From Oscheius tipulae (Eukaryota; Nematoda; Chromadorea; Rhabditida; Rhabditidae), in assembly GCA_037178975.1 (NCBI GenBank), contig JASJZH010000005.1, positions 6,758,001 to 6,822,000 of the forward strand: a stretch of DNA of 64,000 nucleotides, given 5' to 3'. The notes beneath the pieces were generated by a model, which made no database searches, was not told where the DNA came from, and was given only the letters and a program-made list of their open reading frames with translations. Position 1 is the first letter of the stretch. Each line of letters opens with the position of its first letter. A program made the position numbers and the translations under genes. Shown one piece after another: positions 61,874 to 64,000 of the stretch.

Positions 61874-64000
61874 ATTCCCGATTCCCCTGTTCATTAACCT
61901 TCCGCCCACTGGTGCTATTCCCCTTATATTGACACGCATTTTTCATCTGCCTTGTAACCTCGAACCCCGCTGCGCGTATTCCTAGTCCTTGTTGTCGGCT
62001 CATTTCGCTTCTAATCTTCATATCTTCAGGTGTCTTATCTTAGTTTTTCTCACTTGACTACCTGCCGGCTCAGATGATATGTGTCAAAGATGCGAAGATG
62101 GCCTTTTTCATTGTGAATAAAAACGTCTCTGTGTCACCAAAAACCATATCCGACTGTCCCCTGAATCACCCAAAAGGATCTGTGGTCACCCCCGCAATTA
62201 GCAAGAGAACTAGTTCCGCCCTTTCCGATCAGGAATACAAAAGCAAGGGGGATCGGTCTAAATGATCTTCATTCTCCTTTCCCCTGTTTTCGATCTCAGA
62301 ACACTGTTGAGGCCGTAATAATCGACAGATCAAAACCATTATCAACAACCCTGTCACGATATGCCGGAATGATAAATATTTCATCGTTTTGACATTTTTT
62401 GGACTATTAGTACTGATCTTGCTTAGCCTAGTAACTATTTATAGCCTTCAACAAAAGACAAAACTCTTTTTCATGTGACTCGTAGAAACGGACGAAATCT
62501 GTTCAGATTGACCAAACTACTAGTAATAGTCTAAATGAAATCATCCACCTTCCGAGAGAATATCTCCTTTGAACAAGTGTATATGAGAGAGACATAGGAA
62601 TATTCTGCCTAACGGATAAGAATGATGAGATCGGTCATTTGACACTAGCTGCTTGTCATGGATAAGTCATTGTTTGTTTATCTTTCGCATTTGCTGTTCA
62701 TACCTTCATATCATGTTCATTTCATTCAATACAGTGTTTATCAGCTGTGTAGTGCAAGACTTTGACATTTCCTTGCCGTTAGATCAGGGAGAAACGTTTC
62801 ATGTTGCCCCGGTCAAGTCACACGGGTTTGAGTCGTCTTTTCCCGCAGAGCAAGAAATGCTAGACAGACCGATCTTCTCGGTTCAGAAGAGTGAAAAAGA
62901 TTGCATTACCATCAATCACGTCGGACGAATTGTCGCGCACATGTTTTCGGCGCGCGCTCGATCCGTCGTCACCACAGATTGCTTCTCTTGCTCTAAGTTC
63001 CTGGCCATCATCTTTTCGCGAAACTGACAATTGTCCGTCCACCTTAAAAGGCTTCCCCGACAATTCCCGTCTTCTTTCAAATTAGCCCCTCGAACTTATT
63101 GCTACCCTCCTTTCTCGCAAACACAACGTTTCTCTTCCTTCATCCGTCGGTAGTACTAGAGCTCTTATCAAAGATTAAAGCTGGGTGGTCTTCTTTCAAA
63201 CAAAGCACTTTAATCTCTTGAAGCCTAGTCTGACTCCCTCCAATTGTTTAAATACCTGTTTCCCGCACTTTTTGACAAGTGTAACCGTTGTCATATCCGA
63301 GACAAAGGCCAGGCGAGAGCGATCATTGGCACTCTACGCTTTTCGAGTTTTCACTCCTTTTCAACTATTTTCCAACTGTAATTAGTAGTCGTTCGTAGCT
63401 ACAATTACTACGTTAATCCAAACTTGTTAGTATCTATGATTTTACCCACTATTATTTGATTCTTGAAAAAATGCACTGTCCGATTTTTGATTCTTGCGAT
63501 TAATTGGCGGATAGTTCCCGCGCTCTTTCAGTAATCCACTCACTATTGTCCCTGTCTGATCAACTATTTAGTTAACGTCTGTAATATTCTAAACGTAACA
63601 ACCGGTACAAGGGCTCTCTACCGAATTCTTGAACTGGCAGATTCGTCCCTGGAGTCCTCTTTTTTTTCGCCCAACACAATAATACCCAGACTTCGAATCT
63701 TTTGAGTTGGTAGAAAATGGTATTAGACAGTTTCAATTGAGAACGGAGACTACAGTTTGGTAAAAGATAGGTGGCTTTTATTGCAACCGCATCCAAATAT
63801 TGGGTATCAAGATGACGACTTTTTGAATCTCTCGGGCACACACACCCCGTGCACCGGTCATTCTCTTTTGTCCCTTTAGGCCCGGCACGTGTCGCTCGCG
63901 TGTCTCTCTGACCTCTCATTCTCTCTTCTTCAAGTTTCTCCCTCAGGTAGTCGACCGCTAGGAACGATTTCTGGATAACGGGTCACTATGAACCAGGTCA
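61874..64000 (+). other. Terminal 2.1 kb without a supported gene
   Basis: Several open frames of 60-125 codons occur on both strands (for example 62653-63027 plus and 63572-63919 minus), but they overlap each other and show no family motif or consistent splice structure. The end of the window may enter the promoter of a further gene. Confidence 0.5.

Noticed and set aside
62653-63063. Competing frames on both strands near 62.9 kb
   Set aside because: Each looks partly protein-like, but they overlap, lack splice partners and have no motif.
63572-63919. Minus-strand frame of 115 codons
   Set aside because: Basic, low-information sequence with no motif. Likely chance.

Overview
This window reads as nuclear DNA of a nematode. 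Genes are compact and broken by many short introns, mostly about 35 to 60 bases with TTTCAG-type acceptors. A splice-acceptor-like AG lies directly upstream of many start codons, as expected for spliced-leader trans-splicing. Nematode families are present: a small major-sperm-protein-domain protein, a secreted C6-domain protein and a MIG-2-type Rac GTPase. The species cannot be named from sequence alone. All identities below come from reading translations and recalling family motifs; no database search was run.

Layout. 0-8.3 kb, minus strand: cap-binding protein CBP20 (NCBP2), the ER folding sensor UGGT, and a small single-pass membrane protein. 8.9-12 kb: a histone H3 variant that looks like centromeric CenH3, an unresolved pair of exons, and an SSP/MSP-like sperm protein. 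12.2-17.8 kb: four plus-strand genes in close file (SKP1-like, ribokinase, SLC2 sugar transporter, histidine acid phosphatase). 17.8-21.2 kb: no convincing gene. 21.2-24.1 kb: a Tribbles pseudokinase with a tandemly duplicated intron segment that may hold a cassette exon. 24.5-29.4 kb: ERGIC3 with an antisense two-helix membrane protein gene inside an intron, then ARS2/SRRT. 30.3-31.4 kb: C6-domain protein. 31.4-34.1 kb: a decayed region with a probable tRNA-derived SINE and broken coding fragments. 34.1-42.7 kb, minus strand: two diverged copies of phosphatidylinositol 4-kinase beta flanking the DNA polymerase delta subunit POLD3. 43.3-48.8 kb: FIS1, the Arf-GAP AGFG, and the ribosome-biogenesis factor RRP36. 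49.3-52.4 kb: an uncertain small gene and a four-pass membrane protein. 52.6-57.7 kb: a secreted two-domain EndoU ribonuclease (minus) whose 2.7 kb intron contains an entire KCNQ potassium channel gene on the plus strand. 58.5-61.9 kb: a selenoprotein T homologue with Cys in place of Sec, and MIG-2. 61.9-64 kb: nothing recognised.

Most genes are ordinary single-copy housekeeping genes and do not form one pathway. Functional links: CBP20 and ARS2 act together on capped nuclear RNA. The ribokinase, sugar transporter and phosphatase stand side by side. UGGT and ERGIC3 both serve early secretory traffic. The most unusual points are the two antisense nested genes, the catalytically dead first EndoU domain, the CenH3 with an enlarged loop 1, the duplicated candidate exon in Tribbles, and the gene-conversion tracts between the PI4KB copies.
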